DNA of 64,000 nucleotides from Thereva unica (GCA_949987705.1 OX465281.1:80256543-80320542), one strand, 5' to 3'. Positions 40,376-50,765 are shown, numbered from the stretch's first letter. A program made the numbers and translations. The notes: generated from the letters alone by a model not told the origin.

Positions 40376-40989
40376 AATTCATCAACTTCTCGAATTTTGG
40401 CCAGCGAAGCAGTATGTTCGCCCCACTATGCGGCGCCCCAATAACCACCTTGGCATGGTTAGATAAGGTGCAAAAAAGGGCACTCAAGTTAATTGATGAC
40501 GACACCGCTTGCTGCACCATCGACCCCCTAAGCCACCGTAGGAATTTAGCAGCACTGACAAAATTTTATCGCTAGTATCATAGTGACTGTTCCTCCGAGT
40601 TAAACGCTCTCCTGCCTCTACGGCAATCTTATACCCGCAACACCAGATTAGCCCACTCGTCTTATTCCCTTCACCTGCAACTTCCCTTTTCACGCACTCA
40701 ACAAGATATGAATTCGTTTGTTAATAGAACAACCCGACTGTAGAATAATCTCTCGCAGTCAGTATTTCCGAGCTCCTACAACATCCAAAGGTTCAAACGC
40801 AGGGTTCATCACCACCTTCTTCAATACCCCCCCCCGTACCTTTTAACCCTTAACCTATACCCCCCGCCACCCCTCCACCGTACTAAGCTTACTGCTAGAC
40901 ATTGCACCATGACGTGACAAATGACATGACGGACTAGTAGTACAAAGGGTGACTCCTGAGCTTAGCACTCCCACATAAAAAAAATCGTC

Positions 40990-41190
40990 AAAGAATAAAA
41001 GGAATAGGAATGCTATAGGAAATATCGTTTGTTTTCGGTGTGGTAGGAAAAACCTCAAGGCAAATGAATGTCGTCGTACCGACGAACTCAAATGTTACCA
41101 ATGCGGAAATTTAGGCCACGTAGGATCGGTCTGTAAGAAACGTAAAAACTATGAGCCCATAAAGCATAGAAGGACTAAAGTATAAGCACT
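40990..41190 (+). pseudogene. gypsy gag nucleocapsid, continuation
   Basis: Resumes the gag interrupted at 34607. Two knuckles, CFRCGRKNLKANEC and CYQCGNLGHVGSVC, lie at about 41030-41133, followed by a basic tail ending at a TAA near 41184. Sequence further in the same frame still looks gag-pol-like up to the copia LTR at 41229, so that stop may be a mutation. Confidence 0.7.
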
Positions 41191-41228
41191 ACAAACAGTG
41201 GAGAACCGGGAAAACAATGATGACATAC

Positions 41229-41414
41229 TGTTAAGAAAATAGATTTAGTACATACATTTTGTTTCATATTAGTTGGCTGGTAATCCTGTTTTTCTTTATA
41301 TGTACGTTTTTTTAATAGTTAGTTGACACACATTGGTTAATAACAAAGGTGTATGATGTAATATTAATGATTTCAATAAATAGTTATAAAACCGAAAGGT
41401 AGTTCAATTTATCA
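41229..41414 (+). repeat. 5' LTR of copia element (boundary inferred)
   Basis: Inferred from a TGTTAAG start directly after gypsy coding sequence and the ATCA end that abuts the primer site at 41415. It contains AATAAA near 41375. Only one copy is in the window, so the length of 186 bp is not confirmed. Confidence 0.55.
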
Positions 41415-41428
41415 TGGTAGCAGAGCGG
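41415..41428 (+). promoter_or_regulatory. Primer-binding site for initiator tRNA-Met
   Basis: TGGTAGCAGAGCGG; its first 12 bases are complementary to the CTCTGCTACCA-type 3' end of insect initiator tRNA-Met, the usual primer in Ty1/copia elements. Confidence 0.75.
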
Positions 41429-41532
41429 AGTTAATAAAAGTTTTGTCGTGTGAAAATAGTAAGGAAGAAAAATAGAGTGTAATATTGAAAATATTGAAGA
41501 AAAAAAAAGATAGCGTCAAGCCGGCAAACAAA

Positions 41533-42558
41533 ATGTCGTACATGAAGATAGACGATATAACAATACCCGTTTTTGATGGTTCGGAGTATTCTAATTGGAA
41601 GAAAAGAATGCTAAAGTTTTTGGAGTTCAAAAAATGTAAAGAAATTGTCATGAGAAATAGAATTGAGGCAGACAGGGTAGAAGACTGGAGCCATGCAGAT
41701 ATAAAAGCAACAAATTACATATATAGTGCCATTACAAATAAACAGTTAGAGTACATCGGAGATTTACAATCAGCATTTGATATAATAAAAAAGTTTGATG
41801 AAATGTACTTGAAAGAGTCTACAGCTCTACAAATAGTATACAGAAATAATTTGGAGAATAGTTTGGACTTTCAAGATGTGACAAACTTTGAATTTGAAAA
41901 AGCTGTCAATGAGCTCAAAATGGGGGGTGCAAAAGTTGAAGAACAAGAGAAGCTGCGATATATGTTGAAGGCGTTGCCGCCAAATTTCAGCCAGATTGGA
42001 GATCTGATTGATGTTCTACCTGAAACACAAAGAACAGTTGAATATCTGAAAAGCAAGATAAAGCTAAAATCATTAGAAGAGAAAAAGTGTGTAAATAAAA
42101 CAGAAGAAGAGCAGCCGAAATCAAGTGTATTCACGTCAGATGTGCGTGGAAAGTGTTTTTTCTGTGGCAAGCTTAGTCATTACAAAAGGGATTGTCCACA
42201 GTTCAATTTTAGGTCACGAGGTCGCGGTGGTAATAAATTTCAACGTTGGACGCGTGGTCGAGGTACACAACATGGCGGCTACAGAAGATATAATGGCGGT
42301 GCAGCAAATATGTCATCAAGGCACAATCAAAACAACGAAGCATCTTCGAGCGGAAATATGTTTGTTACTCAAGTCAATGCGGTAGCAAGCACTAAAAAAT
42401 ATGAAAACGACAAAAATCAAATTGTTTGGATTTTAGATAGCGGGTGTACTGACCATGTAATAAATGATGACAGGTTATTTTCAGATCTTATTGTTTTAAA
42501 AGATCCAATTGATGTAAAACTAGGTGATGCCACAGCCACAAGCCACAAAAATAGGTAA
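41533..42558 (+). pseudogene. copia gag, nucleocapsid and protease start
   Basis: The frame is open from a TTG at 41485; the first ATG is 41533. The copia-type Gag begins MSYMKIDDITIPVFDGSEYSNWKKRMLKFL, with a capsid region to about residue 200. A CCHC knuckle CFFCGKLSHYKRDC lies near 42148, followed by an R/G-rich segment (RSRGRGGNKF). The aspartic protease active site WILDSGCTDHV is near 42427. The frame is lost at about 42545, within the protease, by an apparent small indel. Confidence 0.75.
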
Positions 42559-42926
42559 AGTAGTTACAGATTTTGATGTTTTTGTTAAAAAAAGTGAAAT
42601 ATCGTTATTAAATGTTTTTTATGTAAAGGAAATGAAACAAAATTTGATAAGCTACTCAAAAGTAACGAAATAAAATAGTTTCTCAGGTTAATAATTCAAA
42701 AATTTACAATCAAAATAACGAGTTGATAGCAATTGCAAGAAAGAAAGAAAATTTATATTTTATGAAAAGCTACATAAATAATCATATTTGTAAAAATGAA
42801 CTATTAAAAGGAATACCAAAGGAATTAGAATCAGAATTCATGAAATGTGCGATATGTATTGAAAGCAAAATGCATAATATTCCGTTTAATAATAATAGAA
42901 AGCGTGCCAAAGACATATTAGAGATA
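42547..42926 (+). pseudogene. copia protease end and pre-integrase
   Basis: Carries the end of the protease (EISLLNVFYVKEMKQNLISY) and, after a stop near 42671, the pre-integrase/zinc region with CAICIESKMHNIPF. The copia sequence is interrupted at 42926 by a TIR element and resumes at 46950. Confidence 0.65.
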
Positions 42927-43111
42927 GGGTGACTTCGTAAATGTAAAATTTAAGCAGTCGGTTTAAGTCAAGACTTCATAAATGTCACAGTTTTAAAGCA
43001 CTGTGTTCATAATTGCATCGTAAACGTCAAATCTTTGCATTGAAATGGGAATTTCGGCATCATGAATAGCTGAAGGACTTCAGTATTAACAAACTTATTA
43101 TGTACTAGCAA

Positions 43112-43136
43112 AAAACCCGCGTGCGTTGCAACGCCT
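43112..43136 (-). terminator. Helitron 3' hairpin upstream of CTAG
   Basis: GCGTTGCAACGC is a 12-base perfect palindrome about a dozen bases before the CTAG terminus on the minus strand, the position of the Helitron 3' stem. Confidence 0.75.
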
Positions 43137-43397
43137 TTAAATAAAAAAAGACTATGTGTGCACAGTCCACGGTAGGAAAAAAGTATAAAGAGGTAAAAGA
43201 ACAAATCTTCAAAAATTTATTTTGAATAGGTACCTATTAAAATATTTTTTTTTAAATTTGATGTTAAGCGACTCCTATCGAAAGACGTACAATAGACAAC
43301 TGGGCAAGCATATCAAACTGAAATTAGCCGGCGTGGACCGGACTTAACCGAAATTATTTTTTAATAATTTTTCAAAATTGCTCTTATAACAACACTT

Positions 43398-43754
43398 TTA
43401 TTTTAATGCCTCTCTATAGACAATGTTTTGCGTTTTATTGTTTGGGGCATAAATTATTAAGTTTGTTGAGTTGCTGACTCGAGAGCATGCAACGTATAGT
43501 TGTCCATGAGTAAAGCAAGTTTTACTTAAATCAATTCCCGCTTTTCCTAATGTTTGGCCCTGAGACTTATTAATCGTCATCGCGAAACATAAGGTAACAG
43601 GGAATTGTAAGCGTTTGAATTTAAAGGGATAATTACTCGGAATTATAGGTATCCTAGGTATTAGCACATTTTCGCCTTTCCCACAATCCGTTAAAATTGT
43701 AGCTTCAATTAAATTCTTGTGTAATGCAACAATTCTCAATCTAGTAGGTACCAT
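43398..43754 (-). pseudogene. Helitron PIF1-like helicase, C-terminal fragment
   Basis: 118 codons on the minus strand from an ATG. The wording (GTRLRI-like start, then IPRIPIIPSNYPFKFKRLQFPVTLCFAMTINKSQGQTL … HGQLYVACSRVS) is the C-terminal helicase motif region of Helitron RepHel proteins (motifs V and VI). Walker A/B motifs and the rolling-circle Rep domain are missing, so it is a fragment. Confidence 0.85.
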
Positions 43755-44511
43755 TGCACAATTTTGGTGGATTTAAAGAACGGGTACATTCACTTTAAGA
43801 CGTATTTCATGTGCAGGAAGACCAGGGACTGTTACGCAGAACCACGAATCTGTTCGCAGAACCACGAATGTGTTCTACATCTTCATAGATTCCTTTAATC
43901 AATGTTTCGCTATGCGTAACGACTCGACAAAGAGTAGGCGGAAATACGATTTCATGATTATTGTTTATTTCAGGAAATTTTCCCTCACCAAATTATGCAA
44001 AAAAAAACAGAACTTGCGATTTCGCACTTTTCATAGGTTTTTATAAATCCGCTTCGCTTGTTTCTGCTCCTTTTTTCCACTTTTCACTTTTAACCGTATA
44101 TGTACTAATTACGTACTGAAAATTATGCAAAAAAGGAACAAAACTTGCGTTTTCGCCCTTTTCGTAAGTTTTTTTAAATCCACTTCACTTATCTTTTTTC
44201 CACTTTTCACTCTTAACCATCAAAACTTCCTTTTGATCAATTTAAATCTTTTCACTTTTTTCTTTAAAACGACAAAACTATCAATTTTTGTAAATCTTCA
44301 CTATTTTTTTAAACATTTAAGTTTTCGTTTTTCCGCTTTATCTTCTTCATTTCACATAGTCTAGGGAAAATCCCATTGGAAATGTTTTTGAAGCTTTTTA
44401 AATAATCTACCGATCGAAAGATGGCCCTCTATTTGAGGAAAAATTAGCCATCAAACTTCTATTTCGAATTTGTCGCATCTTCCAAATTCTAAAGTGAATA
44501 ATAATTTATTT

Positions 44512-45134
44512 TAATTTATGCCTTTTTCACTATTCTATTTTCATTTATTTGTTAAAAGTTTTCATGAATAATAACATATTCTTGTTCTTCTTTAGAGAAA
44601 ATTGAGCAATTTTTGGTTATTGGTAAAAATAATGAGCAATTTTTTGGTTAGAGACTTGGGTAAAATATGAAACCTAATCTCACAACCGACTTTTCATATG
44701 TAAACAAAAATATTCCTCCACCAACCCCCTCGCCGACACAGTAAAAGATATTAATAGTTTCTTTGGGGACTTAATATTAGAAATTTAAATAGCCTTAATT
44801 TATGCCTTTTTCACTATTCTATTATTATTTATTTGTTAAAAGTTTTCTTGAATAATAACATACTCTTGTTCTTCTTTAGAGAAAATTGAGCAATTTTTGG
44901 TTATTGGTTAAAATAATGAGCAATTTTTTGGTTACTACAGAGACTTGGGTAAAGGTTAAAATAATGAGCAATTTTTTGGTTACTACAGAGACTTGGGTAA
45001 AATATGAAAACCTAATCTCACAACCGATTTTTCATATGTAAACAAAAATATTCCTCCACCAACCCCCTCGCCTTCGAAGTAAAAGTTATTAATAATTTCT
45101 TTTAGGGGCTAAATTTTAGAAATTTAAATAGCCT
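44512..45134. repeat. Tandem duplication (~285 and ~340 bp) inside the Helitron
   Basis: TTAATTTATGCCTTTTTCACTATTCTA to AGAAATTTAAATAGCC occurs at about 44511-44794 and again at about 44795-45134 with high identity. The second copy has a further ~50-bp internal duplication of the segment GAGCAATTTTTTGGTTACTACAGAGACTTGGGTAAA. Confidence 0.8.
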
Positions 45135-45263
45135 ATAATCTAAGTTAGGTAATTTTGGACATATTTGGAGAAAATTACCACAATCAGTGCAGGATTTTAT
45201 GAGTTTATCCCGGACAAACAGACGGAATGACAGCGGGCTCTGCTTTATTTATATAGAAGAAGA

Positions 45264-46946
45264 TAATATTTACTTACAACAAATGTGTTAACGACGGGAA
45301 TTTTGTGGGGAAGTCGTCTATAAATATATTGAAAAGCTTGGGGCCTAGAATGGAGCCAGCCTTGGGGACTCTAGATTCAATTTTGAACGGTTGAGAGGTT
45401 AGCTCTGCGTAACAGTATCAATTTACAAGTTGTGATAGCAGTATATGTACATTACTCCACAGCAAAATACTTTTTGAAATAAGTATTATGGCCATACACA
45501 AAACACTGAGGAGAATCTCTTGGCAGAGGCGAAGATTCGGGTCCACCCTATTAATTTTCTTCACGATAATGTAAATCTAATCATGATGATTGGTTTCAAA
45601 AACACGGCACGGCACCACCATTGACTGTATTTGGCCGATAGGTTAATGTCCTTAGTATGAGACTCTATCAAGAAGTATAACTTCTAATGTGCGCACATAA
45701 GTATACACACCCACTGCTTTTTTTATTAAATTATCATTTAGCGGTTCTATATTTCTATATATGTAAATGTTTTAAAATTAACTTTACAATAACTTTTTTA
45801 TCCATTTTGTAAAAAAGTAAAAACGGCACACTTCATAAATGTCAAATTTAAAACTGCACAACTTTGCCTAAGCTTTCACTATGCCGATTTATACTACACC
45901 TTATTTTATTTGGGATTTGGGGATAAACTCATTTTACGTATAAACGGTATGCCATACAAAATTGTGAGCTTTACCCACACAAACTTAGTGGAATATGTAT
46001 ACAAAAACTGTTTATTTTAAAATATTATGCAAACGTCAAAATTAATTTTTGGATATGAAAAATTCCTTTTAGATCCCCAGATTTTTAGGTAAAACGGCTT
46101 TATATACAATTCCATTGAAATTGAATAAGCAGTTGTTTTGTGCAGTTTTAAAATGTGCGGATTCAGTTTGAAATAGTGGTTGTTTAATGTAATGTTCAAA
46201 GATTTATGCGGGGAGGTAGACATGCCACCCTTTTATGTCATGCTTTTTCAGGTCATTAGTGCATAATAATTGAATAATCACACCGTTTTTATTTCTTGTG
46301 GTGAAGCGCTGACATTGTGACTAATCCGATTTAATTTAATAATTCATGCATATCATAAGTGTTTGCCAATAATGAAGCCCCGGTTTACAAAAGAATTATT
46401 ATTTTGTTTGTAAACAACTTCACACAAGCACATTTTTTTATGTTTGAATGTGTGAGAACATCATCATCCATCGCATAACCTCCCTTTTCTGGAAAATCAT
46501 GCAAACTTCGCATAAAACTAATTTCTCATAACCTCGCTTATATTTGAATTGTATGCAAACTTCATCCGCCAGAAAATTCAGTTGGAGCTCACAAGGGAAA
46601 TATGCAAAGTGCGCAAGATCAAATATTCACCCATAACCTCACTAATTTTTGAATTACAAGGAAACTTCGCAAAATTCACCCGCCAAAAAATTCAGTTTTG
46701 CCTAACAACGGAAATATGTGAAGTGCGCAAGACCAAATATGCACGCACACAAACCCAATTCGAGGAAAACCGCAGTGCGCATGCCCCAATCCCAAATTGA
46801 TCGGGAACAGAAAAATTTACCCCCTCCACCGTAAAAGCTCATTTATTCCGGATTATCTTTATCGTATATTCAGGCATACTGAACTTTGACTTGACTGCAT
46901 TAATACTGTTTTCTGACACAGTTTATTGGCATTTACGAAGTCACCC
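45264..46946. other. Right part of TIR element, non-coding, with ~115-bp tandem repeat
   Basis: No gene is recognised. At about 46550-46790 two imperfect copies of a ~115-bp unit (CGCCA-AAAATTCAGTT…GGAAATATG-AAGTGCGCAAGA-CAAATAT) lie in tandem; a translated frame over them is a by-product. Subterminal CATAAATGTCAAA and AAACGTCAAAATT motifs occur near 45835 and 46033. Confidence 0.5.
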
Positions 46947-46949
46947 ATA

Positions 46950-47456
46950 AATTCATACAGATTTAAATGGGCATAAAAAATAGGTTATTCTGGTGAAAAA
47001 TATTTTCTAACGTTTATAGATGACTATAGCAAACTGGCAAAAGTTTATTGTATTAAATTAAAGTCTGAAGTTTACAGTTGTTTTGTTGATTACGTGAATT
47101 TAGTAGAAAATTCAACTAAGAAAAAGGTTAAGGTACAAAGATGTGATAACGGTACATAATATATCAATTCAAATGTATTAGATTTTGCGAGAAATAAAGG
47201 TATTAGTGTAAGTCCCAGTCCTCCTTATGTACATGAACTTAATGGTGTTGCAGAAAGGTATAACAGGTCTATTATGGATATGGCAAGATGTTTACATGCA
47301 GAAGCTAAAGTTAATAAGATTTATTGGCCAGAAATTGTAAAAGCAGCTGCGTATTTGAAAAATAAGTCTCTAGCAAATACATTAGAAATGAAAACACCTT
47401 ATGAAATATTTTTTACAGTAAAACCAAACGCTGAATATTTAAAAATGTATGGTTGT
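46950..47456 (+). pseudogene. copia integrase
   Basis: The integrase core of the copia element: the first Asp in FIDDYSK (about 47013), the second in RCDNG (about 47140) followed directly by a TAA where Glu is expected, and the Glu region in NGVAERYNR (about 47241). The end of the domain is PYEIFFTVKPNAEYLKMYGC, cut at 47456 by the minus-strand LINE. The nonsense codon and earlier frame changes make it inactive. Confidence 0.75.
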
Positions 47457-47459
47457 TGA

Positions 47460-48436
47460 GTGCGTGAAAGGGGGAGTTGCAGGTGCAGGGAATGGGACGA
47501 GTGGGCTAATCTGGTGTTGCGAGTATAGGATTGCCGTGGAGACAGGAGAGCGTTTAGCTCGGAGAAACAGTCACTATGAAAGTAGCGATAAAATATTGTC
47601 AGTGCAGCTACATTCCTACGGTGGCTCAAGGGGTCGATGGTGGAGCAAATGGTGTCGCCATCAATTAGTTTAAGGGCTTTTTTTTGGACCTTATCTAACC
47701 ATGCTAAGGTTGGAGCGCCGCCCCAAATGATGGAGTTATATTCGAGAAGAGGCCGAATGTAGGATTTATAAATAACAACACGGGCCGATGGCTGGAGGAG
47801 GAACTTGCACCTCTTAAGAAATCCCAAGCACTGAGATCCTTGTTTGGCGATTTGGAATATGTGGTCCTTCCATCGCAAGTCTTTGGATAGTGTCACGCCT
47901 AAGATGTGTAGGGATGGGTCGGCCTTTAGTACCACGTCATCCACTTTCAAGGATGGTGAGGTGTTGATCTTTTTCTTTGAAATAAGACAGTACTTGGTTT
48001 TGGTGGGGTTGAATTCAACACGATTCTTCTCTCCCCACTCTAGAATGAGTTCAATGTCATTATTGATAGAGTTGAACATTAGTTCACGATCATCAAGACA
48101 GGATCTGGCACGTCTCTGTCTTGTATCGAAGCTGTACGAGTAACGTAGAGTACCGTCGTCAGCGAAGCTGAGAAGTGGGTTGGAGGGGACTGAAAGTAGG
48201 TCATTTATAAAAATGAGAAATAGGGCCGGTGATAAAATTGACCCCTGGGGGACTCCCGCAGAGATGGGGTGAGATTCAGATTTGACGCCATCCAATACTA
48301 ACTTAATTGAACGGCCGGAAAGGAAACTCTCAACCCACTTATGCAGAAGCGAGTCAATTCCAATAGCTTTGAGTTTAGCTAACAAGGCTGAGTGCCACAC
48401 TCTATCAAAAGCCTTGAAAATATCCAAAGCAACCAA
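47460..48436 (-). pseudogene. LINE ORF2 reverse transcriptase, second part
   Basis: Minus-strand frame with VALDIFKAFDRVWH, SFLSGRSIKLVLDG, AGVPQGSILSPALFLIFINDL and the catalytic motif FADDGTLRYS (F in place of the usual Y). The thumb and C-terminal region (LGVTLSKDLRWKDHI … YIRPLLEYNSIIWGGAP) follow. Separated from the upstream RT part by a frameshift near 48440. It runs directly into copia sequence at 47456 without a 3' UTR. Confidence 0.75.
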
Positions 48437-48443
48437 ACTGGAT

Positions 48444-49157
48444 TCACTGGTGCTCTGTAAGGCAAACTAAAAGATCACCAGTGGATCTTTTTTGTCGGAA
48501 GCCGTATTGTTTGTCGTTTATAAGTTGGTTGAATTCTATATATCCCATTAGTTTTTTGTTGATTATCGTCTCCATGGTTTTGGAGAGAATAGAAGTAATT
48601 GCTATTGGGCGGTAGTTGGAGGGATCGCTGGAGTCACCTTCTTTCGGTATGGGCTGAACATGGACAATTTTCCAAGAATCTGGATAAACTCCGGAGAAGT
48701 ATGATAGGGCAAAAAGTTTGCGGAGAGGTTTAGCCAAAGGTGAGGCGCATTGTTTTAAGACGATGGGGGGTATATTATCGGGTCCAGTGGATTTATTGGC
48801 GTCGAGCTCTTTGAGACACCTGTACACCTCGCGAGTCCTGAAGAAAACCGTGGGCATTAAATGAGCATTGAGCTCGAGAATCGGGGGTAGAGTATCAGCT
48901 TCGGGTAGAGAAGAATTTGATGCAAACAGAGATGCTAGTAAATCGGTCTTGGATTTGCTGTTTGTTATCACCTTCTCTTTGTGGATAAGTGAAGGAGTTG
49001 TGGATGAAGTGAAATTCTTCTTAATGGAGCTTACCAAGGACCAGAAGTTTTTGCTATCAGAAGCTGCGTTAAGGAGTTTACTTCTCAACTTGCTGTCAAA
49101 TAAATTTTCGACATTCCTGATGGTGACTTTACAGGAATTTCTAAGTTTTATGTACAT
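48444..49157 (-). pseudogene. LINE ORF2 reverse transcriptase, first part
   Basis: Minus-strand frame with the pre-RT linker and early RT motifs: KELDANKSTGPDNIPP, NYRPIAITSILSKTMETIINKKL, and DKQYGFRQKRSTGDLL. Ends in a stop at 48444, just before the FKAFDRVWH motif that is in the next frame. Confidence 0.72.
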
Positions 49158-49431
49158 ATTCTAGGCGGGGCGATTCACTCGGAAAACTTTTGTATGCTCG
49201 AAAGGCGGCTTTTTTGTTTCTAATTGCGTTCATGCACTCCTGACTAAACCATCTGTTGGGCCTAGGCTTCACAGATTTGGTAGAATGAGGAATGAATAAA
49301 TGCATTCCTGCCTGGATGATCCTGGTGATACGGATAGCGACAGAGTTGATGTTTTTGGTTCGAAAACACTGGTCCCAGTCAGTGGCTTGGAAATAATGAA
49401 TAAGCCCCAGCCAATTGGCCTTCCCATAATG

Positions 49432-49927
49432 CTATACAGTTCTCCTGATTGGTTTGGGAGGGGTGGGAAATTCGAAAGGGAAGCTGGCACTGACTAAGCA
49501 GTGGTCCGAATTGCCGAGAGGTGAATCTACTTCGACGGAGTACCTCGCTGGATGTGAGGTAAGAAAAAGATCAAGGAGATAGGTTCCTTGATCAGAAACA
49601 TCCGGGACTCTCGTGGGATGATCCACAATTTGGTGTAAATTATTGGTGTCTGCAAAGAGCTCAACGTCCTTGCCAGAAACACTGGTGCCATTTGAGTAAG
49701 TCAGCCAGTTTACATTGTGAACATTGAAATCACCCGCAACATTGATTTCACACTCAGGATTGGATGATAAGAATCCCGAGATCTGTTCAGAGATAACATC
49801 AAATGATGAAGTTGAAGCTTCGTTACTTATGTTAGGGCTTCTGTATAGGAAGCAGAAAAATATGACGTGGCTTCGGAAGATGATTTTAATCCAAAGATAA
49901 TTAAAATCTGAACTCGTGCTTGAATAT
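49432..49927 (-). pseudogene. LINE ORF2 endonuclease, main part
   Basis: Minus-strand frame with FFCFLYRSPNISN, INVAGDFNVHN, HPTRVPDVSDQGTYLLDLFLTS and SPLGNSDHCLV, the classical APE endonuclease motifs. The start of the domain (NIRGLHANFSFVECHLLNYKPPIFALSETQ) is at 54028-54354, beyond two insertions. A frame change near 49440 separates it from the linker. Confidence 0.75.
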
Positions 49928-50233
49928 TGGCCTCGATTCCCAGATCCGACGGCGGGGAAGTGAGTGCGGATTTGACACTTTGCGATTCTCAAATCCGCAG
50001 TCCCGGATTGGTTTAAATCGAAAATTCGGAGTGAAGACTCACGCGATAATGAAATATACGATGTCGGATTATCTTAGGCGCATTTGTCGTTCAAATCCGC
50101 ACAAAATTTGTTGCGGATCACACTTTTACAGCGCGGAAAATGTCAAAAAGAAATTCGGGGTTGCGGATTTGAGAATCGCAAAGTGTCAAATCCGCACTCA
50201 CTTCCCCGCCGCCGGATCTGGGAATCGAGGCCA
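49928..50233. mobile_element. MITE with ~72-bp terminal inverted repeats (TGGCCTCGATTCCCAG)
   Basis: 306 bp whose first and last ~72 bases are near-perfect reverse complements, starting TGGCCTCGATTCCCAGATCC. It interrupts the LINE endonuclease. From the LINE reading frame the likely target duplication is TAT. Open frames across it are a consequence of the palindrome. The gypsy LTR starts one base after it. Confidence 0.82.
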
Positions 50234-50234
50234 T

Positions 50235-50745
50235 TGTGATGATTTATGCGCCATCTGTCCGTTAAAAAAGCGTAATCAACGATTGTCGGTAACAACTCTG
50301 GTTGATGTCTAAACTAATGATTTATGTACTAAACTAAAATTGGAACCAGCGATAAGTGGAGATAACTTCAAGCTTCTGGATGAAAAGAAAAGAACATACC
50401 ACTACGCTCGAGAAAAGGGTCGAAGGTTCCAGAAGCTAGATAAAGGTGGAGTTTGGATATAAAAGCGGATTACAGGCGGTGAGAGAGTCAGTTTTGATTT
50501 GAAAGGCGATAAAAGTGTTCTAAAGTGAGAACAGTGAAAAGTGGTGATTTAAAAGTGAACTATAAAGCGATAGATAGAATTTAATAGTGCGACTTATTAA
50601 ATTGAAAGTGATTATAGTGAACTGTAAGAATTGTGTTAGTAATTAAATTGTGTTTTGGTTTGTGATAAATAAATTATTGTGTGGATAATTAAAAGTGTAT
50701 TCCTTAATTAATCCTACGAATCCGTTAAGCCGTAAAATCGTAACA
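50235..50745 (+). repeat. 5' LTR of deleted gypsy
   Basis: 511 bp, TGTGATGATTTATG…CGTAACA. TATAAAAG near 50457 is a plausible TATA box and AATAAATTATT near 50667 a polyadenylation region. Confidence 0.92.
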
Positions 50746-50747
50746 AT

Positions 50748-50765
50748 TGGTGTCAGAAGTGGGAT
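50748..50765 (+). promoter_or_regulatory. Primer-binding site for tRNA-Leu
   Basis: TGGTGTCAGAAGTGGGAT, two bases after the LTR, complementary to the 3' end of an insect tRNA-Leu (…CCACTTCTGACACCA). Confidence 0.8.

Larger units (their letters stand above)
34715..40429 (+). mobile_element. TIR DNA transposon with TSD GCGGCGC, split by a LINE
   Basis: The left end ACAGTGGGGCGAAACGCTTGTTTCGCTGGCC and right end are imperfect reverse complements over ~35 bases; the outermost are A(C/T)AGTGGGGCGAA. GCGGCGC is present at 34708-34714 and 40430-40436, a 7-bp duplication as I read it; an 8-bp frame with one mismatch is possible. Internally it has an unplaced transposon protein C-terminus (39805-40185), two ~112-bp direct repeats, and a LINE insertion at about 35.1-39.8 kb. 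I cannot name the superfamily. Confidence 0.72.
34607..40988 (+). mobile_element. 5'-truncated Jockey/CR1-like LINE tail, split by a DNA transposon
   Basis: Bases 34607-34714 and 40430-40988 together match, in plus orientation, the C-terminal ORF2 coding part of the minus-strand LINE at 47457-54359 (compare about 47820-47475 reversed). The left piece begins TTTCTTAAGAGGTGCAAG; the right piece starts GCGGCGCCCCAAT and ends in an A-run near 40978-40985. Stops occur in the coding part. The insertion lies in the gypsy gag, and TCAAG / TCAAAG at the two edges may be its target duplication. Confidence 0.75.
33745..41228 (+). mobile_element. Ty3/gypsy element cut by LINE/DNA transposon nest and by copia
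   Basis: A probable short LTR (about 33745-33897, starting TGTTAGAG) is followed by primer site TGGCGACGAG at 33901 and a gag from 33936. Gag is interrupted at about 34607 and resumes at about 40990 with its nucleocapsid knuckles. It is cut again at 41228 by the copia LTR. The pol region is not seen and may lie beyond the window. A stop near 33944-34100 and frame changes show it is dead. Confidence 0.7.
43105..45263 (-). mobile_element. Truncated/non-autonomous Helitron
   Basis: On the minus strand it begins TCTTCTTCTATATAAATAAAG (5' TC end at 45263) and ends TTTTTTGCTAG at 43105. It is inserted between A (43104) and T (45264), as Helitrons are. Just before the CTAG end lies the perfect palindrome GCGTTGCAACGC, the terminal hairpin. 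Only the C-terminal part of the helicase remains (43398-43754); the Rep domain is absent. The 5' half has tandemly duplicated non-coding sequence. Confidence 0.85.
42927..46946. mobile_element. TIR DNA element, GGGTGACTTCGTAAATG ends, ATA duplication
   Basis: 4020 bp with exact 17-bp terminal inverted repeats GGGTGACTTCGTAAATG, flanked by ATA (42924-42926 and 46947-46949). The GGG start and 3-bp duplication fit PIF/Harbinger-type elements, although ATA is not the canonical TWA. No transposase is recognisable. TAAATGTCA/TAAACGTCA-type motifs recur inside both ends. More than half of it is occupied by a Helitron. Copia sequence resumes outside. Confidence 0.82.

Noticed and set aside
46549..46800. 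83-codon ORF with internal repeats
   Set aside because: The repeat is at DNA level in a non-coding transposon; the frame is a by-product.
49920..50312. 130-codon ORF on the plus strand
   Set aside because: It runs through a palindromic MITE and into an LTR; no domain and no start context.
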